Shown here one piece after another: positions 34,501-48,300 of a stretch of DNA of 64,000 nt. The first letter of the stretch is position 1; the number at the start of each line of letters is the position of its first letter. The stretch comes from Paracentrotus lividus. Its lineage: Eukaryota > Echinodermata > Echinoidea > Camarodonta > Echinidae. The position numbers and the translations under genes are program-made. The stretch covers positions 46,057,469 to 46,121,468 of the forward strand of contig CALNVZ010002974.1 in assembly GCA_940671915.1 (NCBI GenBank). Direction: 5' to 3'. The notes beneath the pieces are model-generated. The model searched no databases, had not been told where the DNA came from, and worked only from the letters and a program-made list of their open reading frames with translations.

Positions 34501-37500
34501 CAACCAATCAGAACATTTCTTTCAAAATAGCAATTGATCGCAAAACCTTGTGTTACGGGGCCCATGCAAGAAATAGCAAAGAGAATGAACTTACCTGAAA
34601 ACATACTAGCTGTAAGAATAAGATTCCACACCCAACTCTCTCCTCCTATCTGTTTGTACATATTACTAGAAGTGTAGCCTGATACACCTGCCAAAATAAA
34701 TGTCAAGAGATATTTGGTCATAGTTTATCCTTTTCAATCCAATCGTAAGAGGGAAACTACTGACTGAAATAACGATGATAATGATGTAATTGGTCTGCTA
34801 ATCTGAGTAATATCTGAACAAATAGTTTCTTTCTGTGGAATATTATTACCTCTTTACTCATATTATCCACATTTGCTACAAGTTATAAAAAGGGTAGTTA
34901 CATTCTGTATGATACATATTAACTTTTCTTCAATATTCTGAATAAGAAATGTTTGTGATGTATACAAATTTAATCGAGAATCTTTGTGAAGTGCCTAACT
35001 ACAAATGATTTAAATTCACCATTTTAAGGAAATGTTTTTTGTTGTCAATAAGTCAGGATACTAATTGCATACATTAGTTGTTAGTTGTTAGTTGAAAAAC
35101 ACATTGGCCCATATTCTGGAGTGAAGCATGAGTCGCAAGTTCGTGCAAAGCTATTGTGCGATCCTTTTGTCTGATGTTAACTGATGCATCAGACAAAAGG
35201 AACGAACCATAGGTTTGTACGACCTTGCGACGCATACAAACCCAGTCTTCGGTTCAGAATATGGGCAATTGTGACTGTTTAAACCTAGTAACCCATAATT
35301 TATGCATTAAATTTAGTTATATCACTTAGAATTGATAGGAATAATACTTACATGAGGTAAGGGCGTATAAAAGGATGAATGCTGTGTTCATTGAACCATG
35401 ACGATGAACATTGAACATACCACACAGTGCCATTAATATGAGGCATGTAGCTAGCGTCAAGAACTGCATTCCAACACCTGACAATGACAAGACAGGATGT
35501 AAAACAATTTTTGCACTTCATTATAATGTAGCATAATTTGTTTCTCTATTATTGTATAGCACCATGAGCATCATGCCTGACGGACGTGCGCTGTATGCGG
35601 CGGTCACAACTCGTCGTAGGCTACGGGGCACGTGCCATCAACGTAGCCTGCGTTGCATGTACAATGCACGCACAGGTCCTAGGTCAACTTCTGCGATTCC
35701 CGCGTTTCTGTAGTAAGGGTATTGTAAAAACCTCCTATACGTCGTACATGCATTGCTGCACGAATTTTCTACAAAATCCGTCGTAGGGAGTTGCACGTCG
35801 AAGGTACGGCAAATTGTGACCGCCGCATTAGAAGAATACACCATTATTATTTTAATAGTATAATCAGTTTATCTGTAATATCTATAGTGGAAAGACAGAA
35901 AAGAAGAGAGGAAGAAAGGTACTTTGGAAGAAAAGAAATTTCTCCAAGAGAAAGGAATGCAGTGCTTAGGAGTAAGTGATGGAAATGCCAGAGACTTGAG
36001 GAACAAAATTATCAACCAAGTCTAGATATGAATACTCGAGAGAGATATAGAGATTTTATAAACAGAAACGTATTTATCTACAAAGAACAAAGACTTTTGG
36101 GATATTTGGATATCAAAATATAAACAGAACAAATCTTTATTTACATCTGCACTAAAGGTACAATTGCCAAAAATAATGATAAATAAAACCTATTAAAACA
36201 ATTCATCATTTCAATGAGTTGTCTTGCCCTACAAAATACCAATATTTCCCATGCTTTGGAGTTTACAAAGAAGGCCAACTAAACCACCATATGTTACATC
36301 TTGCGCATGCTTCGGGTAGATACCGGCCAATAAAAATCACCTTACTATTATTAGTATAATTGGTTCTAGGACAGCTCCCTTTGAGATCAACTCCCCTTGG
36401 ATCAACTCCCCCTGGGACAACACACATCTGACAAGTCAAGAAGACAACTCATCTGAGAACAGCTTCCATGGATGGCAACTGCTCAAGGGAAGTTGTCCTC
36501 CAAAGACTTGTCAGGTAATGACATGGGAATTTACCTCAGTGGAAGGTGTCTTGATACAAGTATTATTGTTATTATTATAAACAAAAACCTACCCAGTATG
36601 GAGCAGAGCAAACTCTTGTATGGTGGGAATCTAAATACATCAGTGTGGACGATCTTCCAGCCATTTTCTTCTTGGTCCAATTCATCAGCTTCATCATCAT
36701 CCAAATTGTAGCGAGCAAAGTCATTCTTCAGAACACGCATCTAACAATCAAAGAGAATGTAATTATTAGATCATCATCCAAATTGTAGTGGGCAAAGTCA
36801 TTTTTCAACAAACGCATTTAACAAGCAAAGGGAATGTGATTACAAGATTATTATGCCAATACTTTCACAGGCTTTGAGGAGAAAATTATGGGTATTTGCC
36901 CCAAAGAAACAGGAGGGCAACATGGATATATAGCTCAACTAAAAAGCAGTCCAACACAATCCCAAAAGGGAGAAAGATGCTCTATTCTTATTAGTTATTC
37001 ATTATCATGTTACTGATACTCCATGAAAGGACTTCCCGCAGACACAGGGATCATATTCTCAAAAGTCCTTAATGCCACAACTGGTAACCAACATAGTTAA
37101 GAGTAATAAATAAAACTTGTCAGAACACCAATTTGTTAAACGACAACCAAAAAACAGCTAATAGCGCTTTCAGGACCCTAGGTAGCTTGTTACATTATTC
37201 TACGACAAAGATATATCTTTTCCAGCACATTTAATCTGAGAGTTCTTCAGTGAATAAAAAAATCTATATGTCATTCACTGGCAGTACAGAAAAAGAGTAC
37301 TTTATATACCTACATATTGAACCATACTACTCACCAGTATAATGACAACAAAGCCAAGAAGGAGGAATACAAGTACCATAGAGTTGATGATGGACAACCA
37401 ATGAACCTGGGATAGAAAATGTAAAAATTAGATTCTCAATAATATCATAATACTACTGTACATGTATTAGTAGCTGTAAAAAGATGGAATAAAATAGAAA

Positions 37501-40500
37501 ACTTCAAAAACCTAGCATTAACATAAGTATAAAGATAAGACAAGGTAAAAATGAGAAAGCTAAATTCAGAATCCCATAATTTTATCCATCTTTTCTACTC
37601 ACTTGTATATTATCCTCCAAAAGCAAGTGCAATTTATTATGCGCAAAGTATTTTGTCTTGAGTTATTATTTAGTTGGTTCATGATGCTTTATTTTCATTA
37701 TAACATGTAATTACACATATTTGTACATAATTTGTCCAACATACATTTACAAATCATCATTTGTGTGCAAAAGTATACAAAAGACGAAAAAATAGATTAG
37801 AAATATTTTAGTACACTGTCAAGTTTGTCTAACATTTGAGATACCCTAACATATTGAGATTAGACAGTTTGCAGAATACCATCTCAGGACTTACCTCTAG
37901 TGTTCTAGGAAAGAAGCTAGCATTCTTGAATTGCTTGAGACCAACATCACTATATCTCTGTAATATATCATTATATTACATTTGTCTCTTTTCAGATTAA
38001 CACCTTATGATATTTACCTCTAAAGTTCTTGGAAAGAAGCTAGCATTCTTGACTTGCTTCAGACCTCTATCACTATACTTCATCTTAGATTCATGCCATG
38101 TAACCCCATAGGTGAATTTAATCTGTAGAGGAGGCGTGATGTCATCAAGACTCTGGGGCTGCTTGTCTCTTGTAGTAACGTTCACAAAAATGATCTAGAA
38201 GAAAAAACAAGAATATAAGTACTTAAATAGTGATAATTTTGTTTTTTGTTACAAGATTAGAACTCTAAGAAAGACCTTATAGAAAAGAAAAACATGGCTC
38301 CAGCTAATTATGGAGTTTTACCTTATGACATTAATAATTGCATCACAAAATAAGGTGAAGTAAACATTGAGAAATAATTTGAAAGATTGTTACCTGATTT
38401 TCATTATATTCAATGTGGAAGTGATGGTGAACCCATAAATAGATATTATGAGTGTGGGGTATGAAACCACTCTTTAAAGGGATGTAGTAACATTGAATGA
38501 TATATACAAAACGCAATTTATTTGAGTTAGCTCATTTTGCCAACATAATTATAAACACATAGGTCAGTCTGGCATCTCTTCAAAATTGCAAGCTAATTGC
38601 TTGCTTTACTTTCGAGATATCAATGATTTTCATACTCACATTTTTAATCCCATCCCTGAATGGGATAAAAACCCATGGGCTTTTTCAACACAGCACAACA
38701 TACATCCCATTTCCTGTTGTCTAGTCCCCGTCCCTAGCAGCCTGCTGAGCTAGCAACAGAGGGGTCGTAAATTAACTTGTTTTAACACTGTTTTAAGGTA
38801 GTAAATGACTTCCGTTTAATCTGAAACTTTCAGTAGTTTGTTTTTACCGTTAGAGCAGCATAATTTTATTCATTTTGATTTAATACATACATACATACAT
38901 AAGTTATTTATACAGCGCTTTTACATTTTTTTAAATGCTCAAAGCGCTTTACAATTAAATTAACAATAAAAACATTTCTGCTCTCCAAGTGCTTACAAGG
39001 ACAAAGGGAATTAGAGACAAAATAGATAGGTTTTCAATTTCTTTTTAAACAAAGGAACTGAGTTACATGAACGAATGTCAATTGGGAGGGCATTCCAGAT
39101 GTTAGGACCAGTGAAACTTAAGGATTGCTGACCTTTATTAGAGTTCATTTTAGGTATTTGCAACAGAAGAGTGTCAGTTCTTGAACGTAATGAGTAATTA
39201 GATTGCCGGACAGAGGAAAACAAGCTTGAGATGTACTGTGGAGTAATATTATTTATGGACATAAAAACAAACAGAGCAATTTTGTATGTGATTCTCTTTT
39301 GGACCGGTAACCAGTGGAGTTCTTTAAAGTAGACAACTGGAGAGTCAAAACTCTTTTAATTGCAACAAAACTCATACCACTGCAACGAAAAATCTTTACT
39401 GATTCAGAATATCTGAACCCCTTGTCAATATCTGTTTTAGATCGGGAGTTATCACCTTTCAAAGAAGGGCCCCCATTTTCAGGCTTCAGCGGTACCCCGC
39501 AAGGGCGTCGAGATTATGACGTCACAGCGTGGGCACCCGTACAGTGTCCACTGTATGCACGTATCCTGTACTGTGCTATATCGCGTACATTGCACATTCT
39601 GATTCTTGAAAACTTTCTTTCTCTCTTCTCATCTCATGCTTCAACCCAGGCCCTGACTAACTGGTCAAAAGTGATATATCTTGCGGACTGTTCCTCTATC
39701 ATTTGTCTTTATATTTAAGTTAATCCATTCCAATAATGTATTCTTTTTCATTATATTAACATAATAATATTAACATATTGCCTATCCTCAGCACGAGAGT
39801 GAGTGGGAAAAAAAGATAATAAAACAAAGTGACATTGTTTTCATTGTGGACTGTTCAAATCACATTTTTAGTTGTGTTGTCATGACAAATTATTATAACC
39901 AATAATCCTATATATCTATATTGTAAGGTTATCATAATCTTGAAATTGTTCATTTGGTTTTGTAAGTCTTTGTGCAGATCCCGAGATAATTTCATCCGTT
40001 AGCTATAACAATAATTCCTCCAAAATTTCGGATGGAATAGCTCCTTAGTTCTTCAGTTACAGTATATATGAACTTTTTTTCTTCATGGTTTTAGATATTG
40101 TTCAGAATGAAATAACATTATTTTGTAGATTCGACCTTGTTGCAATGAATTTGACAGATTTTGCATTCGTGATTAAAGCAGCAGTCTTACGAGAGACGAC
40201 TGTATATTCCATCCGCTCCTGCCGGACTGATATACACTACCCCATCCCGTTGCGTGTGTAAGAATTAAGCCAAACTAAATTAGTAAACAATTCAATGCTT
40301 ACGTCATTGATTCTTAAATATTCTGTCTCTTCATATATCTTTTAGCCATTGAATTTCAATAAATAAGGAATTTTGGAGGAAATGTGACATGACCACCTTG
40401 TCAAACTAATGATGGTATTGTTACCTGGTTAATCCGTGTAAGTTAGTTGGGAAAGTCATGACGGTGGCATGATTATATTTTGCTCTAAAACCTTATTTGG

Positions 40501-43500
40501 AGGGATTCATATTTAAAAAAAGAAATCATATTAAAATCAATATAGATTCAACACAGAAAAGTCTTCTTAAGAATGAAGTCACTATAAATTTACGTGGAAT
40601 TTTAAGCATTATATCTCCCAATGTCAATGGGCAAATTAAACGCTTCACCAACAACCAACGGGCTGCACCGTTCCCGGCCCCTCGGTGAGAGACGAGCAAG
40701 GCAATTCATGCTTTTATCAAGATTGCAAACTCTTCAAAAATCTATCGCAGCAAGTTCAAATCTACAAAATAGTCACAATCGTTAACAATATATCAAAACA
40801 CGATATTCAAAGGATATACAACCCTGCATGATTAGTCAAATGGTGTAATCAGTTGTGATAAAAGCGCCATATTAATCCGAGACACAGCAGCTATAGCAAG
40901 CAAGTACAGTGCGAGCATGTGTGTTTACGCGTATCAAGCTGCGCGCGCAAGCTTAGATCACCTGGCTGTTGTTCGAGCTGTCCAAGGTGCGACGTCACAA
41001 ACCAGGAGCTCCTCCGCATGCCGAGCGGCCCATTTGGGGGTGGATTAAACAAAAACGCTAAAAACCATTTACAGCTATTTCTGAGAGATTCAAGTCATTT
41101 TCAGCATGTCAATCGTATAAACGAAGGAAAATCTGTTCAGTAACGAGTAATTTGGCCATTATTAGCAAATATTGTGTATTTTCTCCGTGTGTCTACTTTA
41201 AGTATGGGAGAAACATGATCATATTTTCTAGATCTAGTAATTATACGGGCAGCACGATTCTGAATTCGTTGAAGTCTCTGAATGTCCGAAAGGTTGATAT
41301 TAATTAAAAGTGAATTGGCATTATCAAGACAATTGCTCTTGTTTTTGAAAGTTACCAAATCCCTTTAAAGATTGTTATGTGATCTTCATTATATTCAATG
41401 TGGAAGTAATGGTGAACCCAAAGATAGATATTGTGAGTGTGGGGTATGAAACCACTCTGTAAAGATTGTTACCTGATCTTCATTATATTCAATGTGGAAG
41501 TGATGATGAACCCAAAGATAGATCTTGTGAGTGTGTGGTATGAAACCACTCTCCTGGAAGTGACCCACAAAGCCTCGGATTGGTATTTCATCTGGTTACA
41601 AAGAAAGCAGGAATTCAAATGAACATTTCATAAAAAATATTTGTGATAATGAGACTTGTACTGAAGTGGAAACATTTGTAAGGACTGAATACCCTTTCAA
41701 AAATTTCAGCAAATAAAGTACTTGGATACAACGTTCCACAGAGGAATAAAGCACACTATTGGCAAATTAATTGATACATACAGTTGTGCTCATCTATTTA
41801 GCACCACGACTATAAAAAACTTGAAAATGACAGGGGTATAAATACATATGAGCACAACTGTATACTGTATAAGTGGTTTATTTCGCGAATATCGCGAATC
41901 GGGATGCGACTGCGAATTTAACATCGCGCGAAACAGTGCCACGAATTTATCAACACTAAAAAAAGTTTTGAACTCCATGCGCTCGCAGAGCACAGCTGTC
42001 TGTGCAGCGCTTTTATTATAGCACACACAATGATAGAGCGATGCGTCGATGACTGGTATGTAGGTCAAATAACTTCAGGTAGTAAGTCTTTATTCCATTT
42101 TACTGTCTTTTTATAAATATAATGTCTTGTTTTTTAGATAGGAAAAGATGGAATACTTATAGTTCTAGTTACTTTTAATTCCAGATTTTACCGACCGCGA
42201 ATTTAACATCGCGCGAAAATGTCGGGACCCCCACCAAACGCGAAAATATCTGTACGCGAAAAAAAACCACTTATATAGTAATATGCATCATGTGTGTTAC
42301 AACGAAACAATGTTAAGACTAGCCAAGTTGCAAGAATCTGCTATAAAATCTTAATCCTTCTCTCACATTAGTCCTGCTGAAATATGATTTATTCAACATA
42401 CCTACAACAAACTCAAAGTAATAGAGTTCTTCTATTGCTTCTCTCAGTTGATTGAGGTCTGATTCAGCAAGCTTCATATCACAAAGAACTTCACTGTTTG
42501 TGTTTTCTATAGGGGGAGGGGGGGGGGGTAAATAAAACAAGTTACAACCATATTATGAAAAATCTATACAACAGCATATTGAATGTAGAAATAGGGAAAG
42601 ACTCATCACAATGATGGTCCTGGTAGCACCCATTAAACCATTCCTCCAATCCATCCATTGTCAGCTAACCAACATAATTTTCATCATATGGGACTGATTC
42701 TGTGTCAAACATTTCAAAGAACCCCAAGAAATAATTTAGTATTTTTGAAAGTTATCAAGGAGTTCCCAATGGATTCAGAAAGATGATGCTGTAGAGGCCA
42801 GCGTATGTAGTCCCCACACGAAAACCATTAAACACATTGCATTGAGAAGCATATTTATTTCAGAATAAAGAACAACTACCAGAAGGTAAATTGCAATGAA
42901 ATAGTAATTTATTCTCCAAGTTTAAATTCAACTCATCAAATAAAATTGAACCCATTTCCCAATATACACTAGAAGAAAGATAAAAAAGGAAATAGAAGAT
43001 ACAAACCTTTGAATTTAATCTGATACATAGACTCTGCCATGCGATCACCATCTAGAATCTCTCCCAAAGTCAGACTCTTGGTTTCAACCTAGCAGATGAA
43101 CAACGAAGAGAAAAGAAATATTATTTTATTTAATTTCCATGTGTTCCATACAAAGTATTACAAGAAACTACATGTAAAATGAATGAAAAGAATCTTGAGA
43201 GGAGAATTATTTTGGTTTATTTTTAGAAAATTCTTAATAGAAAAGTTCCTAATTCGAATGATTAAACAAATTATATAAAGATGAAGATTCACTTCAGCAG
43301 TAAAACATTTCTCCATATGGCATAAATATGTTGATCATAACCTTGTGGTACAAGATCATCTAAGCATTGTTTCATTTATCTATCATAATAAATGAACAAT
43401 GAACAAAATTAGGTTCAAGTCTGGATGGTTAACCAACAGGTTAAAAGGTGAAGGAAAAAAAAAAATTGTATTTATTTGTTTTGTTCCAAACCATAAAAAT

Positions 43501-45325
43501 ACCTCTTTATTAAAGGAAAATATTGTTGTGAAGTACCTTTTCTGGTCTGCATACTGGTAGTTGGTAGTAGTGATATGTTTCATGAGGGTTGAAATAAGGT
43601 CCTACTTTGTTGACATATAGCGGGACCTGTATAAAAAGAAATCATAACACACCTTCGTCAATGATAGCCAAATGGCAGTTGTAACATAAAGTGTTCCAAT
43701 CCATTCAAATACACAGTAACCAATCAGGGTCCCTGGTAAATAGATTTCTTGAAAAAGTCTCAATCTAAACCAATTAGAATTGTTGTTTTAAATTTCCAAT
43801 TAATCATAACTTTTTAAGTTACAGGGAACATACAGTATAGAGAGATGTGCTTACATCTATTTGAAACTTTTAAACTGGCAGAATATGAAATAGAGTGACA
43901 AATTTTTTTTAGTGTTTAATAGATTGGACCCTCTTCTAAAGACTTGACATACAAAGAAATGACAATATACCATAAGGAATAAACATGATAAATATGCCCA
44001 TTAATGGATCTCGGAAGCCAGTGACATAGGCCTATCCTTGCTAAAATTCAGACTCGCCAATCTTTGGTAATATAAGGTTCTCATTTATTAATGTTTTATT
44101 TCAGAATTAGTGAATAGCATCATTTCATTAAGTTGTAATGCATTTCAGTATCACTATTGAACGGCTACAATGGCACTTTGGAGGCAATTTGTAGCTACAT
44201 ATTTTGTGAAGGCGAGTATTGGAGTTTGTCTCGGTAATTTGGTGTCTATTTTTGTTAAGAATAAGATCGACAGATTCTGTGATAACATTCGCGCTGAGCT
44301 CCTGACCCTGCTTTAGTTTCCATCAAATACTCAAAGTTCAACACAAGTCTTGAATAGATTCTAAATATGAACCAGGTCATGAGCTTCACGTGATTAACCA
44401 ATCAGAGCAGCCTGTACACTTTGTGTACAGGCTGCCGCAGTAAGGTAGTAGATCTAACGTTAGGCCTAATTTATATTTTTAATGCCAACGCAACGCAAAG
44501 GCAACGAAGCAGGCAATTTCAAGAAATTTGAAAGCACAAAATGACATTGTCAATAAACATAAAGAATAATTTTTCACAATATTCTATTCTATTCTAAGCT
44601 TCCAGACAATAAGACATCCGCCCCACCCCATCACAAGTCAACACATTCATTAGTAACCGTATTAAATGCTCACGTCACTTTCTTTCACTCTCTAGCTCTC
44701 CAGCCACGCTAGCAGCACCACTACGTGGGACTACTATCAAATACAGTGACTAATTATAGGTGCATAACTACATTTTTATATTAATACTTTTTCACAACAA
44801 ATGTATATTTTACGTACCAATATTTTCCTTGTTGCCTATAACCTTTTTGGGGGTCTGTCTCCACTCGATGTCATCAGAAAGGTTTAAAGTTGGATAGATC
44901 CAAAATAATTCCGGTTTCTGTAGCGACGAATGCAAAGTACTGCATGCAATGCACTTATATAACTTACGTCTTATGAGGGCGCTGTGCGGTGTAATTCAAG
45001 GCCCTATATAAATACAGGGCCTTGGGGTAATTCGTGGAGTAAGTCGAGTAAGATTACTTCCGGTGATAGGCCAGCTCACTACCGATCCATTAAAAACTCA
45101 TTGAGCTTGACTTAGTTTTTCTCCACAGCTGAGAGATTTATATTTAAATTTTTTTGTAATAACCATGTTTTGCACATAGCAGGCCCTTAAGTAGGATTTT
45201 TCGGGTGGGTTCGAAATCTGCAAAAGTGGACAAAAAGGTACATCAAATTTTTTTGACATCATGCCTGGCGATCAAAAAGTACATCAGATTTTTTTTTCCA
45301 TGTTTAATATGGCCGCGTGATAAGT

Positions 45326-45359
<34 letters not shown>

Positions 45360-48300
45360 AAAAAAAAAAAAAAAAAAAAAAATCCGCCTTCGGCCTCAAG
45401 AAGAGTACCATATAATATAACAGCTATAGGGGTAGGCTCAAGTCGTTCTTTACATGATCTTCCCTTTTTTTTCCTTTTAAATAAATTTTGATTTTGTATT
45501 TTTTGATATATAATGATATTATATAATGATATTTTGAAGAGCTGCAACGCTCTGCCAGGAGTGACTATCTAACGTATGAGGAGGGTGAAGGGGCGTGTGC
45601 ATCCGGGGCGGCAATTTAGGGGGCGCAAAAAATAATTATATATATAAAAGAATAAAATAAATAAATATAAAATGAAAAGACGAAAAGAACAACAACAATA
45701 AAAAGAAGATGACTATGGGAAACGACAAGGAAAAGAATACGAAAGAGGAAAAAGAAAAATTAACTATTAAAGTTGAATTAAGAAGACAATCCCAAATATT
45801 GAGATATTTATATCAATAACATCCTTACAAACCCCCAAAAATACTGAGTGGCGTTTCAACCCCCAAAATAAGTTAATAATAGTGAATTTTAACGATGTAC
45901 CCCTACCCATATTTTCCGAGTTAGCTCCCCGGGGATGCGTACTAATACTAGTGTTCTCTCCGTCGACGTCACAAACGGGAATTCGGTCTTGGCGAAGTAA
46001 ACACAAGGCATGCCGTGTGTACACACTGACACATTTATATGAATCTACTTGTGTGTCAGAAGTTTTATTTTATCGTTATTAAGCTTATGTGAATGATTTT
46101 AAAACAGAAATAAAAATGAAGCAATGTCATACAGTCAATAATATGCCTCTAAATTGCTAGAATGTTCTTATTTGTAGCATTTTAAGACGAGGGCCGTGGC
46201 GAAACAAGTCAATAAATACTGACTGTTATACGGTATGGAAATCACTTAGTTGTGGTGTGCAGTTGATCAATTTGCGAAACGTAAATGCTTATAAAAGTAG
46301 ATTTATGAACATACTCATTCTCCAAATTATGTAACTGCCCACTACAGATCGATAGACCTATAGATTAATTTCAAGAGAAATAATATGAAATTGATCGAGA
46401 TATGCTCACGGTCAATCGCGTAGCGGACGCTAATCGTTCGTGTTATTGCAAGATATTCTATTTCCGCGTTGTGATGCGACCGGCTCTTAAAAAACCAAGT
46501 CGTAGCGGAATCGGTCTGCGCTTGCCGCCGGCGCGGTTGGCCTGGCTAGCTAGCTTCATGTATGTGCTAAGTGTTCGCTTTTGCGCTTCACTTTGCAAAT
46601 AATACTGTCTCATGTATTCGTTTTGCCTTACAATTTAATACGAAAAATCAGTCGGTATAGGCCTCGAAGTAAGTAAGTAGAATTGTTTATCAATTCTTTG
46701 TGAGTTTGCTTCATCATCTTTCACTATATGTCTTCGAATTCATAGAAAGGTCATTTTGATCCAAACTTCACCCATTTGATCTTGATCGAATACTTGTCAA
46801 CAAGGAATAACGAAATCATCACAAGCAAGCCACAGAAATGTACAGTATATAGTGTACAGCGAAGCAACACACACTAAACACGTATACGGAACAAGCTGCT
46901 CAAGCTGCGTGTGTACTGTGTGAGCGACCGGATCTACAATGTACGTCACCTCACAGAACTCGATCGTATACGGAGTTAAAAAATATATAAAACAGTGAAA
47001 ATATCAATAAATAACTCCTTGTTTGCAATAATACTTCACAATTTAAGACTTGGAATCGTTATTCATACTATTGTTTATATAGGGATAGTAAAAGATTTGT
47101 ACATATGATCCTTAATTATTTGAATTGAATTCCTTGAAAAATTGGTAAAATCATCTAACTCTATCTGCGCATCATTCTGTATTCAACATCCAGGCACGAT
47201 TATACACAATACCCGGCCGTGACGTCACCCTCATAGTGTACTAGAGACACATAGTCTTTCACGCCCAGGCAGGAGGCTAATTTCATGAACTATCAAACCA
47301 TGAATATTTGAGACGCCAGAGGATTTTTGTGATATGCTTATCTGTTGAACAACTTATATATGCTATATATTATCTGTAGAACCCAATTTAATGGAAATTC
47401 ACCCCCTTCTTAATTCAACTTTAAGGACAAGAAAAATAAGGACTTTAAAAAGACTGACAGTTCAAACCAGACGTCATAGATGTATTTCCAAGAAAATTCC
47501 CTTTACTGTTCTTGCTTCAACTAGAACAATGTCAACAATTGTACTAGTCTTTCAGTTTTCTTACCCAGTGATGGATTCAGTAAGTACGATTATTCATGTG
47601 GGTCAAGCAGACGACATAAAGTAATTACGGTGTGGTCCGAGTTTTGTTTTTAAAAAATGCCTATTTTCTCAGGGTGAAGTTGATTTGCGACGACTCTTAA
47701 ACAATAGCGCCATAGCTGCACACAATACACGCATTGGAGGCGCTTTACTACGTACGTGACACGCACCAGGACCAGCGGTGAGTTTCTCTTTATTTTTCTA
47801 TCTTTCAATATAGTATAAATTCCCCTCTATAGTATTTACTCATAGTCTATTCTATGTCTATGACGATACTCAGCAGGATCCATAAGTAAGGATATAACGC
47901 TGAGGAATCAACTTAGGTGCATAGAATTAGCACTGTTTTTGTTACATTTTAGTTGCTTTTTTTTTTTTATTTTTTTTTTTTAGTTTTTTTTTTTTTTTGC
48001 TTTCATGTTCTATATTTTGGATGGAAGCGCCCCTTGAAAGCCTCCAAGGAAGTGGCATCAAGGGTGATTTTCGGAAGCGCATTCCAAGCAGTCACTGTCC
48101 GGGGAAATAGAGTTCTGGTAGAGTTGTGTACGGCAAGGGATAGCCAACAACTTCTTGGGTGGTACTGTCTTGTGTTGCTGGCAATCATGGGTGTTGTGTA
48201 GTGGTTTGCATTGATCGCTACCATATCATGCTGGATCTTATACATTAGGTATAGGCTTGCAGCTTTTCTCCTCTTCTCCAGGCTCTCCCATTTTAGATGT

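Larger units (their letters stand above)
38472..41369. mobile_element. MITE family E, long copy, split by a LINE
   Basis: TTTAAAGGGAT at the left edge and ATCCCTTTAAA at the right are inverted ends. Left part 38472-38881 and right part 41330-41369 match consecutive parts of the short copy at 6188-6339. That shows the material between them is a later insertion. Confidence 0.8.

Noticed and set aside
36355..36520. Weak inverted similarity GACAGCTCCCTTTGAGATC / GGGAAGTTGTCC
   Set aside because: The pairing is short and interrupted, not enough to call an element.
39314..39718. 134-codon + strand frame
   Set aside because: It spans the junction of the LINE and the TTAA element, so it is a chance reading. 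The LINE codes on the other strand.
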